From: an uncultured Massilia sp.
GTDB taxonomy: Bacteria > Pseudomonadota > Gammaproteobacteria > Burkholderiales > Burkholderiaceae
DNA: 64,000 bases
Assembly: GCA_946481275.1 (NCBI GenBank)
Contig: CAMLMV010000024.1
Span: forward strand, 1 to 64,000
Reading direction: 5' to 3'
The position numbers and the translations under genes were made by a program. Below the pieces are notes generated by a model. It was not told the origin of the DNA. It saw only the letters and a list, made by a program, of their open reading frames with translations, and made no database searches. Shown piece by piece: positions 38,430-47,405 of this stretch. Positions within the stretch are counted from its first letter, which is position 1; each line of letters starts with the position of its first letter.

Positions 38430-38903
38430 CTATTCGTTCTCCGCGTACGGATCCGGATACCCGAGCGCTTCCATGATGTCGCGCTCGAGTTGTTCCATCT
38501 CCTCGGCTTCCTCGTCCGTCTCGTGGTCGAAGCCCTGCGCGTGCAGCACGCCGTGCACGACGAGGTGCGCCGCGTGTTCCTCGACCGTTTTTTTCTGCTC
38601 GTCGGCCTCGCGCTGCAGGACGTCCGTGCACAGGACGATGTCGGCCTGCGTCGGTTCGTCGTCGGCGATTTCCGCGCCCTCGTTGTAGGCGAAGGTGAGC
38701 ACGTTGGTGGCGTAGTCCTTGCCGCGGTATTCGCGGTTCAGGGTCTGGCCTTCCTCGGCGTCGACGAAGCGGATCGCCAGCTCGGCGGGGCCGAGGAGGG
38801 CGCCGCGCACCCAGCGCTCCACCAGTTCGGGGGTGAGGTCCGCTTCGAGGCGGGTGTCGGGGTACTGGACGTCCAGTTCGAGGTTATGCTTTTTTTCTTG
38901 CAT
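38430..38903 (-). CDS. ybeY: Endoribonuclease YbeY
   Basis: A 157-aa zinc-dependent RNase involved in 16S rRNA 3' maturation and ribosome quality control. The catalytic H-G-V-L-H-x5-H motif is seen as HGVLHAQGFDHETDEEAEEME, preceded by NREYRGKDYATNVLTF. Its 5' end overlaps phoH by 20 bases. Length is normal. Confidence 0.97.
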   Translation of the reverse strand: MQEKKHNLELDVQYPDTRLEADLTPELVERWVRGALLGPAELAIRFVDAEEGQTLNREYRGKDYATNVLTFAYNEGAEIADDEPTQADIVLCTDVLQREADEQKKTVEEHAAHLVVHGVLHAQGFDHETDEEAEEMEQLERDIMEALGYPDPYAENE

Positions 38904-39978
38904 GGCGGGTAGCGGCTGGTTTGGTCAGAGTGCCCGGGAGTGCGCCGAGTTCCTGCATCGACGCGGCCTTTTCGTAGGCGTCGACGATGCGGGCCACCAT
39001 CGGGTGGCGCACGACGTCGGCGCTGGAGAACTGGGTGAAGGCGATGCCGCGCACGTCCTTCAACACGTGCATGGCGTCGACGAGGCCGCTCCGCTGCGTC
39101 TTGTGCAGGTCGACCTGGGTGACATCGCCCGTGACGACGGCCTTGCTGCCGAAGCCGATGCGGGTCAGGAACATCTTCATCTGTTCGGCCGTCGTGTTCT
39201 GGGCCTCATCGAGGATCACGAACGCGTGATTCAGAGTGCGGCCGCGCATGAACGCGAGCGGGGCGATCTCGATCACCTGCTTCTCGAACAGTTTCTGCGT
39301 GCGGTCGAAGCCGAGCAGGTCGTACAGCGCGTCGTACAACGGGCGCAGGTACGGGTCGACCTTCTGCGCGAAGTCGCCGGGGAGGAAGCCCAGGCGTTCG
39401 CCCGCTTCCACGGCGGGTCGCGTGAGGATGATGCGCTTGACGGCGTCGCGTTCGAGGGCGTCCACGGCGCAGGCGACGGCGAGATAGGTCTTGCCGGTGC
39501 CGGCCGGGCCGATACCGAAGCTGATGTCGTGTTCGAGCACGGCCTTCAGGTACTGGATCTGGTGCGGCGTGCGCCCGCGCAGGTCGTGGCGCCGCGTCTT
39601 GAGCATCGGGCTGACCAGTTCCTCGTCGTCGGTGGGCTCGACTTCCTCCGTGACGGAGGCGCCGGGTTCCTTCGGCGGCGGCGCCTCGGCGCCGGGTTCT
39701 TTCGGTTTCAGCCCGGCGCGCTGTTCGACGAGCGCCAGCTGCACTTCCTCGATCGGCACGACCTTGTCGGCCACGTTGTAGAAGCGTTCCAGCAGCTCGA
39801 CGGCGCGTTCCGCATTGGTCCCGCTGACGATGAATTTCTCGCCGCGCCGGAAGATGGTCACGTCGAGGGCGGCCGAGATCTGGCGCAGGTTTTCGTCGAG
39901 CGGGCCGCAGAGGTGGGCGAGCCGCGTGTTATCGAGCGGCTCGGGAATGAAGTACGAAGGCTGGGTAGGCGTTTTCAA
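38884..39978 (-). CDS. phoH: PhoH-like ATPase (YbeZ)
   Basis: A 364-aa P-loop protein, the usual partner of YbeY in RNA metabolism. An N-terminal KH-like segment (about 30-75) precedes a Pro/Glu-rich linker and the PhoH domain with Walker [22 protein letters not shown] and Walker [11 protein letters not shown]. The start is TTG, overlapping the miaB stop by four bases (TTGA), so translation probably depends on coupling. Confidence 0.95.
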   Translation of the reverse strand: MKTPTQPSYFIPEPLDNTRLAHLCGPLDENLRQISAALDVTIFRRGEKFIVSGTNAERAVELLERFYNVADKVVPIEEVQLALVEQRAGLKPKEPGAEAPPPKEPGASVTEEVEPTDDEELVSPMLKTRRHDLRGRTPHQIQYLKAVLEHDISFGIGPAGTGKTYLAVACAVDALERDAVKRIILTRPAVEAGERLGFLPGDFAQKVDPYLRPLYDALYDLLGFDRTQKLFEKQVIEIAPLAFMRGRTLNHAFVILDEAQNTTAEQMKMFLTRIGFGSKAVVTGDVTQVDLHKTQRSGLVDAMHVLKDVRGIAFTQFSSADVVRHPMVARIVDAYEKAASMQELGALPGTLTKPAATRHARKKA

Positions 39979-41336
39979 CTGGCTTTGGCAATCGTATCAA
40001 TGCTGGCGACCAGGTCGCCGCGCAGGGTGTAATCCAGGCTTTCGGTGATGCGTACGTCGACCAGCTGGCCGATGAGCGCATCGCTGCCGTCGCCCGGGAA
40101 GAAGTTGACGACGCGGTTGTTCTCGGTACGCCCCTGGAGTTCGCCCCCGCCCTTCTTCGAGGGGCCTTCGACCAGGATGCGCTGCACGGTGCCGACCATG
40201 CTTGCGCTGGTCTTGCGGGTGTTGGCGTCGATCTGCGCCTGCAGGCGCTGCAGGCGCGCGAGCTTGACCTCGTGCGGGGTGTCGTCCTCCAGGTTGGCGG
40301 CCGGCGTGCCGGGGCGCTTGCTGAAGATGAAGGAAAAACTGTTGTCGAAGCCGACGTCCTCGACGAGCTTCATCATTGCTTCGAAATCGGCGTCCGTCTC
40401 GCCCGGGAAGCCGACGATGAAGTCGGACGAGATCGAGATGTCCGGGCGCACCGCCTTGATGCGGCGGATGATCGATTTGTATTCCAGGCCCGTGTAGCCG
40501 CGCTTCATCGCCTGCAGGATGCGGTCGGAGCCGTGCTGCACGGGCAGGTACAGGTGGTTGACCAGCTGCGGGATCTTCGCGTACGCGTCGATCAGGCGCT
40601 GGGTGAATTCCTTAGGGTGGCTCGTGACGAAGCGCAGGCGCTCGATGCCGGGGATCTCGGCCACGTATTCCAGCAGCAGGGCAAAGTCGGCGATTTCGCC
40701 GGACTCCATGACGCCGCGGTAGGCGTTCACGTTCTGCCCCAGCAGCATGATTTCCTTGACGCCCTGCGCAGCCAGGCCGGCGACTTCCGTCAGCACGTCC
40801 TCGAAGCGGCGCGACACTTCCTCGCCGCGGGTGTACGGCACCACGCAGTAGCTGCAGTATTTGCTGCAGCCTTCCATGATCGACACGTAGGCGACCGGGC
40901 CCTCGACCTTGGCCGGCGGCAGGTGGTCGAACTTTTCGATTTCCGGGAAGCTGATGTCGACCTGGGCCGCGCCCGTGTGGCGGCGCAACTGGATCATCTG
41001 CGGCAGGCGATGCAGCGTCTGCGGACCGAACACCATGTCCACGTGCGGCGCGCGCTTGACGATGGCTTCGCCTTCCTGCGACGCCACGCAGCCGCCCACG
41101 CCGATGATCAGGTCGGGCTTCGCGCGCTTGAGTTCCTTCAGGCGGCCGAGGTCGGAAAACACTTTTTCCTGCGCCTTTTCGCGCACGGAGCAGGTGTTGA
41201 ACAGGATCACGTCGGCATCATCCGGCGTGTCGGTGCGTACGAGCCCATCGGACGCGCCCAGCACGTCCGCCATCTTGTCCGAGTCGTACTCGTTCATTTG
41301 GCAACCGAAGGTCTTGATGAATACTTTTTTCTGCAT
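39975..41336 (-). CDS. miaB: tRNA-2-methylthio-N6-dimethylallyladenosine synthase MiaB
   Basis: A 453-aa radical SAM methylthiotransferase converting i6A37 to ms2i6A37 in tRNAs reading UNN codons. The N-terminal UPF0004 domain has the auxiliary [4Fe-4S] cysteines ([30 protein letters not shown]); the radical SAM triad is CSKYCSYC; a TRAM domain closes the protein. It heads the miaB-phoH-ybeY unit. Its partner miaA is in this window at 58458. A large palindromic element lies 30 bases upstream of the start. Confidence 0.97.
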   Translation of the reverse strand: MQKKVFIKTFGCQMNEYDSDKMADVLGASDGLVRTDTPDDADVILFNTCSVREKAQEKVFSDLGRLKELKRAKPDLIIGVGGCVASQEGEAIVKRAPHVDMVFGPQTLHRLPQMIQLRRHTGAAQVDISFPEIEKFDHLPPAKVEGPVAYVSIMEGCSKYCSYCVVPYTRGEEVSRRFEDVLTEVAGLAAQGVKEIMLLGQNVNAYRGVMESGEIADFALLLEYVAEIPGIERLRFVTSHPKEFTQRLIDAYAKIPQLVNHLYLPVQHGSDRILQAMKRGYTGLEYKSIIRRIKAVRPDISISSDFIVGFPGETDADFEAMMKLVEDVGFDNSFSFIFSKRPGTPAANLEDDTPHEVKLARLQRLQAQIDANTRKTSASMVGTVQRILVEGPSKKGGGELQGRTENNRVVNFFPGDGSDALIGQLVDVRITESLDYTLRGDLVASIDTIAKAS

Positions 41337-41365
41337 GGAATGCTTCTAAGTGCTGTTGGGGGACC

Positions 41366-41471
41366 TCGAAAAACCGTCACGAGCGGCCGCGCTGGTGCAG
41401 GAGAAGCGCAGCTGTACGAGAGTACAGTGAGCATCGCAGTGCGCCAGCGCAACGCGCAGCAGGTTTTTCGA
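41366..41471. repeat. 106-bp nested palindromic element upstream of miaB
   Basis: Three nested inverted repeats share nearly one centre (about 41419.5). The outer pair is TCGAAAAACC (41366-41375) with GGTTTTTCGA (41462-41471), perfect. The middle pair is GCGCTGGTGCA (41389-41399) with TGCGCCAGCGC (41440-41450), one mismatch. The inner pair is CTGTAC (41412-41417) with GTACAG (41422-41427) around a GAGA loop. The unpaired internal segments are nearly equal in length. It resembles a dispersed REP/MITE-like intergenic element; only one copy is in the window, so repetition is unproven. It lies in the likely promoter or leader region of miaB. Confidence 0.7.
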
Positions 41472-42153
41472 CGTTCCCTGATGCTTTGACAAGTGGTAGT
41501 CCAGTTTACCGTAAATCGGAAACACGCCGAAAAAAGCGGGTGCGTGTGGTCGTGCGCGCCGACATTCCGTGCTGCGCGGAATTCAGGATTTTCCGAGGGA
41601 AATATTTCTACAGTCGGTTACATTGTTAAATCTTGAATTTTTCTTTCTAGCTGTTATCTTTAAAGTTGCCAAGTCGACTCGAATTAGTTTCTTCTTGTAA
41701 ATCAAGGAGATCGTGTAGCTCGGCAATTGCAAAATTAGTCCAAAAAAACACTTGCGTGCGCCACAATTTGTCACCATGTGCTGAAATGACTATGTGACAA
41801 GCTTTCCACCGGTTAGCTTGATTTCGGCCAATGAATTTCGTGCTCAGGTCGAGTGTGAGCCCGACATATGAGTTTGATAATTTGTCCGAAAGACAAGTGC
41901 ATGTGGGAAGCGGGGAGTGCAAAAACCGCAGCGGCGACGGCAGTTCCGGTCGCGGCGCCCGGACAGGGTTCCAACGCTGCATTCGTTTTTTCGCTTCCCG
42001 CCAAGGGAGCGCACGCGGTCCGGAAACGCGCCGGCCGATATGTCAGGTGGATACCTGGTCAGTCGGGCACGCAATCCGGGAACTTATGTTGATGAAACTT
42101 AGTCATTAAACACGGTTCGTAAGAGAACTATTTTAACCATTTACGAGGTCATC
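41472..42153. other. Long AT-rich intergenic region with no supported gene
   Basis: About 680 bases, AT-rich from roughly 41570 to 41880, between the palindromic element and the small DNA-binding-like gene at 42154. Several short open frames exist on both strands, but none has both a convincing ribosome-binding site and a recognisable or compositionally protein-like product. It may hold a long leader, a small RNA or decayed sequence. Confidence 0.4.
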
Positions 42154-42564
42154 ATGGCACATCACGCTTTGTCATCACAGGAAAGCTACAACCCGAACCA
42201 TCTGCTGGACATTCTGCTCGGTAAGATGCAACTGAAGAACGATGCTGCGCTGTCGCGCATGCTGGAAGTCGCACCGCCGGTGATCAGCAAGATCCGTCAC
42301 CACCGCCTGCCGGTCGGCGCCTCGCTGCTGATCCGCATGCACGAAGTGACCGGCATGAGCATCCGCGACTTGCGTGACCTGATGGGCGACCGCCGCACCA
42401 AATATCGTCTGTCGGATGCCCAGGGCCGCCCGAAGCCTGAGGAAAAAGCTGCACAGCAAGCTGCCCAGCAGGCTGCGCAACAGCAACAAGCTCAGCCGCA
42501 AGGCCAGCAACCGCAATCGAACGAGGCATCGTCTTCGACCAAGTCGGGCAACTATGCGCACTGA
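42154..42564 (+). CDS. Small putative DNA-binding protein with Gln-rich tail
   Basis: A 136-aa protein of unknown function. Residues about 14-80 are helical and look like a Cro/CI-type helix-turn-helix (LLGKMQLKNDAALSRMLEVA, then PPVISKIRHHRLPVG), followed by an IRDLRDLMGD helix. From about residue 90 the chain becomes Gln/Ala-rich, with AAQQ repeated three times, then a Ser/Asn-rich end, probably disordered. GAGG precedes the ATG. The gene is isolated, with a long AT-rich upstream region. I infer a transcriptional regulator; autoregulation is possible. No confident family name can be given. Confidence 0.7.
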   Translation: MAHHALSSQESYNPNHLLDILLGKMQLKNDAALSRMLEVAPPVISKIRHHRLPVGASLLIRMHEVTGMSIRDLRDLMGDRRTKYRLSDAQGRPKPEEKAAQQAAQQAAQQQQAQPQGQQPQSNEASSSTKSGNYAH

Positions 42565-42610
42565 TGCCGTGGGCATGACAGCCGGTCCTGTCATGCCACC
42601 GGCCAGACCC

Positions 42611-42635
42611 GGCAGCGAAGCAACCCTTCGCTGCC
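42611..42635. terminator. Hairpin between convergent genes
   Basis: GGCAGCGAAG and CTTCGCTGCC form a perfect 10-bp stem with a 5-base loop, located between the ends of two convergent genes (42564 and 42672). There is no T-tract on either side, so it is a weak or factor-assisted terminator at best. Confidence 0.45.
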
Positions 42636-42671
42636 GTCACACTCGATCATCCTGGGCTTGAGCAGCCCTTT

Positions 42672-43514
42672 TCAAGCCATCAGGATGGTCGACATTTCGC
42701 CGAACTGCAGTTCCGTTTCGCGGAACAGGTGCAGGTAGGCTTCTTCATTCAATCCCATCGCATCCCAGGCCACGCTGGATACGCGCGGCACCAGTTCGTC
42801 GTCTTCACCGGCCAGGTCGAGCGCGTGCACGATGGCGTTGGCCACGTGCACGATCGTTGCCAGGAACCCCGCGCCATGGATGTCGGGCGCGTGGTGGTAG
42901 GCGATCGCCTGGCGCATGGTGCTCGAGAAATTCCAGTGGTCGGCCAGCGCGACGCCCGCGTCGACATGATCGATGCCGAGGACGGCCTGTTCGGCCTCCT
43001 GCCAGTCGCCGCCGTGCTGCGCATGCCAGGCCACGACCTGGGCATAGGCGTCCGGATGGCCGGTCACCAGCACGAGCCGGCCGATGTCATGCAGCAAGCC
43101 GGCCGTGAAGGCGATGTCCTGGTTGAAGCGCATCCGGCGCGCCAGCGCGCGTGCGCACGCGGCCGTGGCGATCGAATGGCGCCAGAATCCCTTGTCGTGG
43201 AAACCGGCGCAGCGCCCGCTCGGAAAGCAACCCGTGATGGCGGCCGCCGTGATCAGGTTGCGCGTCGTCTGGAAGCCGAGGAAGGTGATGGCTTGCTGGA
43301 TCGTCGTGACTTTCACCTGCAGGCCGTAGGTCGAGGAATTGGCCAGGCGCAGCGTTTTTGCCGTCAGGGCCTGGTCGTACGACACTTTTTTTGCCAGCAC
43401 CGAGATGTCGATGTCTTCCTGCTCGATGCTGCTGAGCAGTTCCATGACGACGGCGGGCAGCGACGGCAGGTCTTGCACGCCGGCGGCCAGTTGTTCGGGT
43501 GTCAGGCGGTTCAT
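42672..43514 (-). CDS. HDOD domain protein
   Basis: A 280-aa protein dominated by an HDOD domain, a degenerate HD-type fold used in signalling. Key segments are LPSLPAVVMELLSSI, YDQALTAKTLRLANSSTYGL, the FWRHSIATAACARALA helix, GLLHDIGRLVLV and AIAYHHAP. GLLHDIG keeps the HD dipeptide, so catalytic activity cannot be ruled out. No other domain is attached. It starts within the last four bases of the upstream 110-aa gene, so the two are translationally coupled and probably functionally linked. Confidence 0.9.
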   Translation of the reverse strand: MNRLTPEQLAAGVQDLPSLPAVVMELLSSIEQEDIDISVLAKKVSYDQALTAKTLRLANSSTYGLQVKVTTIQQAITFLGFQTTRNLITAAAITGCFPSGRCAGFHDKGFWRHSIATAACARALARRMRFNQDIAFTAGLLHDIGRLVLVTGHPDAYAQVVAWHAQHGGDWQEAEQAVLGIDHVDAGVALADHWNFSSTMRQAIAYHHAPDIHGAGFLATIVHVANAIVHALDLAGEDDELVPRVSSVAWDAMGLNEEAYLHLFRETELQFGEMSTILMA

Positions 43515-43843
43515 GGGTTCACCTCGCGCTGCAGGCGGTAGTCTTCCACGTAGCGGCGCAGGATGCCGGTGGCCCAGTCGCCGAGGTCGTCGCGGTCGTG
43601 CTTGCGGAACACGTGATCGAGCCGTGCCTGGATCGCCGCCGGATCGATGGGCGGCGGCGCCGGTTCGGCCTGGAGGATCGGCAGCATGTCGATGCCATGT
43701 CGTCCCAGCGACGCCAGCATGGATTCGGTCAGCACGATGCCTTGTGCCAGTAATACATTGCCTTTCCCGTCGCGCACGACGTCGGACAACACCATGCCGG
43801 GTCGGGTTTCGGCCAGCGGCGTCAGGTGGAAAGGACCGCTCAT
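43511..43843 (-). CDS. Small protein resembling the N-terminal domain of HD-GYP regulators
   Basis: A 110-aa protein. Residues 5-60 (LTPLAETRPGMVLSDVVRDG, then NVLLAQGIVLTESMLASLGRHGI) resemble the short beta-rich segment often found at the N-terminus of HD-GYP or HDOD proteins. The C-terminal half is helical and charged, without an HD motif. It overlaps the HDOD gene by four bases. It seems to be a split-off partner domain acting together with the HDOD protein; function unknown. Confidence 0.7.
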   Translation of the reverse strand: MSGPFHLTPLAETRPGMVLSDVVRDGKGNVLLAQGIVLTESMLASLGRHGIDMLPILQAEPAPPPIDPAAIQARLDHVFRKHDRDDLGDWATGILRRYVEDYRLQREVNP

Positions 43844-43980
43844 GCTTCCCTCATTTAATTTAATTTTTACAATGTATTGAATATTACCATCCGGTAAGGA
43901 GGGTGTGAGCGCCCGCCGGTTCGGGTGTTGTAAGCCAGTCCCTTAATGCTTATCTAATTCGGGCCCCGTACCATGTCCGG

Positions 43981-44532
43981 ATGACGAGAAAACGCTACAT
44001 AGTTTTGTTGAGAGGCGTAAATGTCGGGCGGGCGAAACGTATCGCCATGGCCGACCTGCGCAAACTGATCGCGGATCTTGGCTATGACGACGTGCGCAGT
44101 CTCCTCAACAGCGGCAACGTCGTGTTCACCGGTCCGGCCAGGGCGCATGACACGGTCGCGGCCGAGATCGAGGAGGCACTTGTGCTCAAGCTCGGCGTGG
44201 CCGCCCGCACCGTCGTGCTCAGCTGCGACGAACTCGATGCGATCATCTCATCCAACCCGTTGCTCGACCTCGCGACGGACCATTCACGCCTGTTGACGTT
44301 CATTCTCGCCGGCCCCCATTCGCGCGACGCCGTCGAAGCCTTGTGCGGCCAGGACTGGCAGCCGGGGGCGATGGCGCTGGGCGAACGGGCGGCCTATGTC
44401 TGGTGTCCGGGCGGCATCCTCGACAGCACTGCTGCCGCGGCGCTGGGCAAGCAGCTGGGCGATGCGACGACGGCGCGTAATTGGGCGACATTGAGCAAGC
44501 TCCATGCGCTATGCCAGGAATTGCCGGCCTGA
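43981..44532 (+). CDS. DUF1697 family protein
   Basis: A 183-aa protein with the diagnostic DUF1697 features: YIVLLRGVNVGRAKRIAMADLR at the N-terminus, SLLNSGNVVF, the LSCDELDAIISSNPL segment and the C-terminal ARNWATLSKLHALC. Members are of unknown function and widespread in soil bacteria. The ATG at 43981 is the only reasonable start. It is divergent from the 43843 gene, with a short AT-rich promoter region between. Confidence 0.9.
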   Translation: MTRKRYIVLLRGVNVGRAKRIAMADLRKLIADLGYDDVRSLLNSGNVVFTGPARAHDTVAAEIEEALVLKLGVAARTVVLSCDELDAIISSNPLLDLATDHSRLLTFILAGPHSRDAVEALCGQDWQPGAMALGERAAYVWCPGGILDSTAAAALGKQLGDATTARNWATLSKLHALCQELPA

Positions 44533-44541
44533 GCGGCAGGT

Positions 44542-44570
44542 AAAAGAAAAACGGCGCCTCGCGGCGCCGT
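44542..44570 (-). terminator. Rho-independent terminator of the PEP-CTERM gene
   Basis: ACGGCGCC (44551-44558) and GGCGCCGT (44563-44570) form a perfect 8-bp GC-rich stem with loop TCGC. On the minus strand it is followed by a T-rich tract (complement of 44542-44550), 40 bases past the stop of the gene ending at 44610. On the plus strand there is no T-tract, so it serves only the minus-strand gene. Confidence 0.85.
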
Positions 44571-44609
44571 CGGTCAACATTTCCGCGTCATGCGGAAAAG
44601 TTTTCATCC

Positions 44610-44882
44610 TTATTTAAATTTTTCGCTGCTGTCACGGCTGGCCCGGTAACCGATCAGGATCAGGCCGACCAGCATCATGGCAAACACTTCCGGTTCCGGA
44701 AGTTCGGACATCGAAGGGGAGGGTGGTGCCACCACTTCGTTGTGATTTACCGTCGACAGATCGGTCACGCCGCGCATGCGCAGCACGGTATGACTGTTGT
44801 CGAGGTCAATGGCGGCAGCCTGGACGGCGCCGCCCATCAAGAGACTGAGCGTTGCGGCAAGTGCGTATCGTTTCACGGTCAT
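44610..44882 (-). CDS. Small secreted protein with PEP-CTERM sorting signal
   Basis: A 90-aa protein. An N-terminal signal peptide (about 1-23, ending VQAAA) precedes a mature region of only about 35 residues. Then comes a C-terminal sorting signal: LPEPEVFAMMLVGLILIGY followed by an Arg-containing charged tail. This is the PEP-CTERM pattern recognised by exosortase (EpsH/XrtA) in exopolysaccharide-producing Gram-negatives. The very short mature part suggests a cell-surface or matrix peptide. It is monocistronic with a strong terminator. The exosortase itself is not in the window. Confidence 0.85.
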   Translation of the reverse strand: MTVKRYALAATLSLLMGGAVQAAAIDLDNSHTVLRMRGVTDLSTVNHNEVVAPPSPSMSELPEPEVFAMMLVGLILIGYRASRDSSEKFK

Positions 44883-45391
44883 TCCTTATCCATGCATTGT
44901 CTGACTGTGGGGTACGTAACCCGCACGACCGTTGGCGGCGTCATGCGGATGATCCCAGCATAGCAAAAATGCGCCATGCATTGCGTCCGTTACGTGCCGT
45001 TAAAGTACGATAAACAGATGGCAAAGTTAATCATTTTTAAATAAAACAAATGCAATTAATTAATGAGTTGACTATTGATAAAACGCTAAATACGCGACAC
45101 CTTATTGCGATTTATTTATTGAATGTATGAGATGGACAATGAAAACCGATGTCAATTTGATCAGCCGTGTTGCGATTCAAAATTTTTTCGCCGCACGGTA
45201 TACACGTCGCTTTTCTTTGCGAGTATAGTCTCCATATCCCCATTGCCTTCGGGCATCAAAACAATATCAAACGCACACGTTTGAATACCCCGCGGTCCCC
45301 GCACCGCCGCCTTTCGCGTCCACTCGGCACTCCGGAAGGCATGCAGTAAAACTTGCCGTATCACGCACCTTCGACTTGTACGAGTACCGAT
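44883..45391. other. AT-rich intergenic region upstream of the FtsH-like gene
   Basis: About 500 bases between divergent genes, markedly AT-rich around 45000-45160. It presumably carries both promoters; TTGACT at 45068-45073 looks like a -35 but I see no well-spaced -10. A short open frame at 45167-45349 lacks a ribosome-binding site and is not supported. Confidence 0.4.
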
Positions 45392-47356
45392 ATGCCCAAT
45401 TTTGCCCGACTTCAAATTGCCTTTAAGAATGTCTATGTCCGCATCTTGACCGCCGTACTGCTCGGCGTCCTGGCGGGCTGGGCAATCTACAAGGCCGATA
45501 TCCCGCAAGATCCGTCGCCGGTCGTTTACTCGCAGAACATTTCCGAGATCACCCAACTGGCTGCCCAGAAGGACCGTCTCGACTACCTGCTCGTCGCGAA
45601 GCCGCTGTCGGATTCGCCGCGCTATATCTATAAGTACAAGAATGCGCCGCAACTGCACGTGGTGAAGGTGCCGAGCACGTCGCACCTGTCGCTGGAGCGC
45701 GAAGTGCTGCTGAAGAACGCGATCCCGTATTCCATCGCCAAGGATGAATACCTGGCGTCGCACAAGGCCGTCCTGCAGGATGAAGGCGAAGGCGTCGGTG
45801 CCGACATCCTCGATTTCCTGAAGCGCCACGCGCTCGACATCACTGTGCTGCTGGTAATCCTGTACGCCATGAAATTCGGCATCCCGGGCATGGGCATGAG
45901 CAGCCAGCTGATCACCCCGGACAAGCTGAAGGGCAGCATGGACGACCTGATCGGCATGGAAGACATCAAGCAGGAAGTGCTGCACCTGGAAGACATGATC
46001 CGCAACCGCGAGTTGTACAAAGAGCACAACATCGACAAGCCGTTCAACGTCATGCTGACGGGCCCGGCCGGTACCGGTAAAACCAAGCTGGTGGGCTACC
46101 TGGCCAAGCGCCTCGACATTCCGCTGATCCAGGCATCCGGCTCGGCGCTGGAATCGGGCTACGTCGGCGGCGGTTCGAAGGCGCTGAACGCCCTGTACCG
46201 CAAGGCCGCAAGCAAGGGCCGCTGCATCATCTTCCTCGATGAAGCGCAAAGCCTGTTCATGCCGCGCGGCCGCAGCGAAAAGAAATGGGAAGACGACACA
46301 GCGAACACCCTGCTGGGCCTGCTGGACGGCGTCAAGAGCGACAAGGGCCAGGGCGTGATCTGGGTCGTCGCCTCGAACTTCGACGATGCATCGACGGACA
46401 TGGACGAAGCGATGCTGCGCCGCTTCTCCGTGAAGATCAATTTCCGCCTGCCGAACAAGGGCGAGCGCAAGGAACTCCTGCGCAGCTTCCTGGCACGCAA
46501 GAAAGAAGGTCTCGTGGACTGGAACGACCTCGACCTGGACCAGGTCGCGGAAATCACCCAGAACCTGAGCCCGGCGCTGCTGGAAACCGTGGTCGAGCGC
46601 GCGTCGATGCTCTCGATCCAGGAAAAGGCGATCATCAATACGGACCTGCTGTTCCGCGCCTACGAGCGCGCCACGATCGGCCTGACCGACCGCGCCACGA
46701 CGGCCGAGAAGCTTAAGCAGCGCGAGCGCATCGCCGTGCACGAACTGGGTCACTTCTTCATGCAGATCGACCCGTTCCTGCGCGCCGGCATGAGCCTGAG
46801 CGAGGTCAAGGAAAAGTCGCATCTGCTGAAGATCAGCACGGAGGCAGTGTCCAAGATCGGTGCGCTGGGCTATGTGCTGCAGTCCGGTGAAGACATGTCG
46901 CTGCGCACGCTGGAAGAACTGGAGCGCGACGTGATCGGCCTGTACGGCGGCGTGGCGGCGGAAGAACTGTTCTATGGCGCACGCGGTATCTCGGTGGGCA
47001 GCCAGAACGACATCGAAAAGATCACGAAGATGCTGAACCTGATGGTGGGCCGCCTGTCGATGTATTCGCGCGCCAAGATCGACTACAGCCAGTTGCAGAA
47101 CGACGCGTCCGGCGAGCACACGCTGCGCCAGGTCGAGGAGAAATCGGACGAGCTTTATAACTACACGCTGAATTCGATCCGCGACTACAAGGATGTGATC
47201 GTGTCGATCAAGGACACGTTGCTGGAACAGTACGTGTTGTCGAAGGATGCCGTGTTCGACCTGCTGGAAGAACACCAGGAAGCGCTGATGTCCGGTCTGA
47301 ACGCACCGCGCCACGCCAGCCTGAAGCTGTGCGCCGAAGAGGCGGCGGTGGCCTGA
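45392..47356 (+). CDS. Divergent FtsH-like membrane AAA+ metalloprotease
   Basis: A 654-aa protein with FtsH topology: TM1 (about 16-35), a ~115-residue periplasmic part, TM2 (about 148-168), then an AAA+ ATPase and a zinc-protease domain. Walker A is GPAGTGKT (224-231); Walker B ends in LDEA (Asp283). The zinc site is HELGH (from His450), not the usual HEAGH, with SQND downstream as probable third ligand. The second region of homology reads DEAMLRRF rather than the FtsH-typical DPALLRPGRFD. It is probably a paralogue; the housekeeping ftsH is normally next to rlmE/folP, absent here. I use ATG 45392 over TTG 45353. Confidence 0.88.
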   Translation: MPNFARLQIAFKNVYVRILTAVLLGVLAGWAIYKADIPQDPSPVVYSQNISEITQLAAQKDRLDYLLVAKPLSDSPRYIYKYKNAPQLHVVKVPSTSHLSLEREVLLKNAIPYSIAKDEYLASHKAVLQDEGEGVGADILDFLKRHALDITVLLVILYAMKFGIPGMGMSSQLITPDKLKGSMDDLIGMEDIKQEVLHLEDMIRNRELYKEHNIDKPFNVMLTGPAGTGKTKLVGYLAKRLDIPLIQASGSALESGYVGGGSKALNALYRKAASKGRCIIFLDEAQSLFMPRGRSEKKWEDDTANTLLGLLDGVKSDKGQGVIWVVASNFDDASTDMDEAMLRRFSVKINFRLPNKGERKELLRSFLARKKEGLVDWNDLDLDQVAEITQNLSPALLETVVERASMLSIQEKAIINTDLLFRAYERATIGLTDRATTAEKLKQRERIAVHELGHFFMQIDPFLRAGMSLSEVKEKSHLLKISTEAVSKIGALGYVLQSGEDMSLRTLEELERDVIGLYGGVAAEELFYGARGISVGSQNDIEKITKMLNLMVGRLSMYSRAKIDYSQLQNDASGEHTLRQVEEKSDELYNYTLNSIRDYKDVIVSIKDTLLEQYVLSKDAVFDLLEEHQEALMSGLNAPRHASLKLCAEEAAVA

Positions 47357-47405
47357 ACAAGTTTGGTGGTTGTTTGATGGTCTTGAGGTCGCACTCAAGT
47401 TAATG

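Noticed and set aside
41868..42092. A 74-codon plus-strand frame with CPKDKC near its start
   Set aside because: No good ribosome-binding site, no homology recognised, and overlapping frames on both strands are equally open.
42611..42635. A strong bidirectional terminator
   Set aside because: The stem is perfect, but neither strand has a T-tract, so it is listed only as a low-confidence hairpin.
45167..45349. A 60-codon frame upstream of the FtsH-like gene
   Set aside because: No ribosome-binding site and a composition unlike protein; probably promoter/leader DNA.
45161..47398. A 745-codon minus-strand open frame opposite the FtsH-like gene
   Set aside because: No recognisable domains, no ribosome-binding site; the plus strand encodes a motif-complete AAA+ protease.
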